From positions 1 to 14,659 of the forward strand of contig CAKSPU010000053.1 in NCBI GenBank assembly GCA_934486875.1: a stretch of 14,659 nucleotides of DNA, read 5' to 3'. The stretch comes from an uncultured Oscillospiraceae bacterium. Lineage in GTDB: Bacteria > Bacillota > Clostridia > Oscillospirales > Ruminococcaceae. The notes under the pieces are model-generated. The model made no database searches. It had not been told where the DNA came from and was given only the letters and a program-made list of their open reading frames with translations. Shown one piece after another: positions 13,525 to 14,659 of this stretch (positions within the stretch are counted from its first letter, which is position 1; each line of letters starts with the position of its first letter). The position numbers and the translations under genes were made by a program.

Positions 13525-14394
13525 ATGAAAACAGACAGACTGATCGGCATTCTTTCAGTTCTGCTCCAGAATGAAAAGATGACTGCCGCAGGGCTTGCGG
13601 AAAAATTTGAAGTCTCCCGAAGGACCATATACAGGGATATAGACGATATATGCAGGGCTGGTATCCCGATCGCTGCCGAGAGGGGCATCAACGGCGGAGT
13701 TTATATTATGGAGGGGTTCAAGCTTGACAAAACTCTCCTTTCCTCCGACGATATGAGCGCCATAATCGCAGGGCTCAAAAGCCTTGACAGCGTCAGCGGC
13801 ACAAAAAGATACCGTCAGCTTATGGATAAGCTTGATATGTCGGTGGCGGAAAGCTCGGGCTGCGTTGTAATTGATCTGTCAAGGTGGGATAAAACAGAGC
13901 TTTCTCCGAAGCTAGAGCTTGTAAAGCAGGCGGCTGAACGCTGTGAGCTCATAACATTTACATACTATTCGCCCCAAAGCACAGAGCAGCGAACGATAGA
14001 GCCGTATAAGCTTATTTACCGGTGGTCGGGCTGGTATGTGTGGGGGTATTGCCTTAAGCGAAAGGATATGCGGCTGTTCAAGCTGTCGAGAATGACGGAG
14101 CTTTCAAACCGTCATATCATTTTTGAGCCACGTGAGATACCGCCCTATGTCTGCGACAAGCTAAGGCATACAAGGGGCGGCATTACGGCAAAGGTCAGAT
14201 TTGACAAGAGCGTGAAGTGGCGTATTATTGATGAGTTCGGAGCAGAGCTTCCAAAATATGATGAAGAGGGAAACGTTTATCTTGAATTTACCTGGCAGGA
14301 CGTGCCCGCCCTGTTTAATTACATACTCACATTCGGAGATAAGGCTGAGATAATTTCGCCAAAGGAATACCGCAGGGAATTTTCGGAGCTTTGA
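13525..14394 (+). CDS. WYL-domain transcriptional regulator (YafY-like)
   Basis: A 289-residue regulator with an N-terminal helix-turn-helix (KMTAAGLAEKFEVSRRTIYR, residues 18-37, followed by a G-x-x-GGVY wing) and a WYL ligand-sensing domain (about 135-205) in which the name-giving triplet appears as Trp170-Tyr171-Val172. A WCX-type C-terminal domain follows (about 218-289). Most family members are repressors or activators responding to small ligands or nucleic acids. The start is the ATG with AAGGGGG about 7 nt upstream. It is followed by dyads (14412-14452) and a GyrI-like gene, a frequent partner of YafY-type regulators, so that gene is its likely target; autoregulation cannot be judged. 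The ligand is unknown. Confidence 0.92.
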   Translation: MKTDRLIGILSVLLQNEKMTAAGLAEKFEVSRRTIYRDIDDICRAGIPIAAERGINGGVYIMEGFKLDKTLLSSDDMSAIIAGLKSLDSVSGTKRYRQLMDKLDMSVAESSGCVVIDLSRWDKTELSPKLELVKQAAERCELITFTYYSPQSTEQRTIEPYKLIYRWSGWYVWGYCLKRKDMRLFKLSRMTELSNRHIIFEPREIPPYVCDKLRHTRGGITAKVRFDKSVKWRIIDEFGAELPKYDEEGNVYLEFTWQDVPALFNYILTFGDKAEIISPKEYRREFSEL

Positions 14395-14411
14395 AAAATA
14401 TTTCGGAGAAT

Positions 14412-14452
14412 TATGACATATAGCTGTCATATTTCTTGTGTTATCATAACAC
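14412..14452 (+). promoter_or_regulatory. Two adjacent dyads, probable operator region
   Basis: TATGACA (14412-14418) and TGTCATA (14425-14431) form a perfect 7-bp dyad with a 6-nt centre. GTGTTA (14438-14443) and TAACAC (14447-14452) form a second with a 3-nt centre. Both lie between the WYL gene and the GyrI-like gene. TGACA/TGTCA dyads are what I would expect for a YafY-like protein (inference). A -10-like TATCAT at 14442-14447 sits inside the second dyad, but no clear -35 is seen. Confidence 0.6.
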
Positions 14453-14474
14453 TGTAACTTTTGAAAGAGGTGTT

Positions 14475-14594
14475 TTGATATGCACGGATTTTTATGAGAT
14501 AAAGCCCACGCTCATTTACTTATGGGAATATGAGAATGACAAGCCATATATGGAATACTATGTTCTCAGAAACGATACATACACAGAAAGGTAG
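14475..14594 (+). pseudogene. Short ORF, possibly frameshifted
   Basis: A good ribosome binding site (AAAGAGG, 14464-14470) is 9 nt before ATG 14480, but that frame stops after five codons (M-H-G-F-L, TGA at 14495-14497). One base over, a frame continues without stops to TAG 14592-14594 and reads FYEIKPTLIYLWEYEND and onward, ending YTER. A single extra T in the T5 run at 14489-14493 would explain this. Alternatively the frame starts at TTG 14475 (39 residues) with only 4 nt of spacing. I do not recognise the peptide. It ends 7 nt before the GyrI-like start codon, so it may act as a coupling ORF. Confidence 0.35.
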
Positions 14595-14601
14595 AAATGT
14601 A

Positions 14602-14659
14602 ATGGAAAAGCTTGATTACAAAAAGAAGTTCAGGGAGCTGTATCAGCCCTCTGCCAAGC
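14602..14659 (+). CDS. GyrI-like small-molecule-binding protein (N-terminus, partial)
   Basis: Only 19 codons are inside the window, beginning MEKLDYKKKFRELYQPSAK. This opening, with the D-Y-K-K-x-F/Y-x-x-L-Y core, is characteristic of GyrI-like domain proteins (SOUL/GyrI fold, the effector-binding domain also found in AraC- and MerR-type regulators). AAAGGTAG upstream gives a ribosome binding site about 8 nt from the ATG. It follows a WYL regulator and an operator-like region, which fits a ligand-binding protein controlled by that regulator. The remainder lies beyond the right edge. Confidence 0.7.
   Translation, partial: MEKLDYKKKFRELYQPSAK

Noticed and set aside
1..14659. Mobile elements, CRISPR arrays, tRNA or rRNA genes
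   Set aside because: No transposase or integrase frames, spaced direct repeats, tRNA-like cloverleaf or rRNA sequence were seen on either strand.

Overview
The window looks like chromosomal DNA of an anaerobic Gram-positive Firmicute, most likely a gut or rumen clostridium of the Ruminococcus / Oscillospiraceae type. This is inferred from strong AAGGAG-type ribosome binding sites, A/T-rich sigma-A promoters, intrinsic terminators, a split cobalamin-dependent methionine synthase, and Firmicute-typical regulators (YtrA-type GntR, LytTR, WYL). No rRNA, tRNA, transposase, integrase, phage gene or CRISPR array was seen.

Left part (1-5625), mostly minus strand: a compact one-carbon / methionine cluster read right to left. 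It begins with a cytoplasmic SGNH-type 'sialate O-acetylesterase' (4015-5544) behind its own promoter. Then come metF (3120-3980), a free-standing methionine synthase activation domain (2443-3120), and a MetH core with homocysteine, pterin and cobalamin domains but no activation domain (75-2453, GTG start). The last three genes overlap (TAATG, then 11 bp), so they are probably translated as a unit that makes MetH in two pieces. MetF supplies the 5-methyl-THF that MetH uses. The last codons of a convergent plus-strand gene lie at 1-72.

Middle (5626-7557): a long leader followed by an Lsa/Vga-like ABC-F ribosome-protection ATPase (6010-7506). The leader has a near-consensus promoter, a well-placed three-codon ORF (Met-Arg-Arg-stop), several hairpins and a strong intrinsic terminator ending 24 nt before the ABC-F start codon. 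This is the layout of a ribosome-sensing transcription attenuator for drug-inducible resistance.

Centre (7578-11068): a YtrA-type operon with a GntR repressor, an ABC ATPase and three six-helix ABC-2-like permeases that share a cytoplasmic FP/LP..R motif. Its promoter overlaps a perfect 19-bp-arm palindrome. The repressor's best-spaced start codon appears to be ATA.

Right part (11065-14659): a small minus-strand gene that converges with the permease operon; an orphan LytTR response regulator; a convergent membrane protein; a 141-aa helical protein; a WYL (YafY-like) regulator; two dyads typical of an operator region; a short possibly frameshifted ORF; and the first codons of a GyrI-like small-molecule-binding protein cut by the window edge. 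The WYL and GyrI-like pair probably forms a ligand-responsive unit.

The two observations most worth following are the ABC-F leader with its three-codon ORF and the split MetH with a cysteine-rich tail on the activation protein. None of the protein assignments could be checked by database search here.
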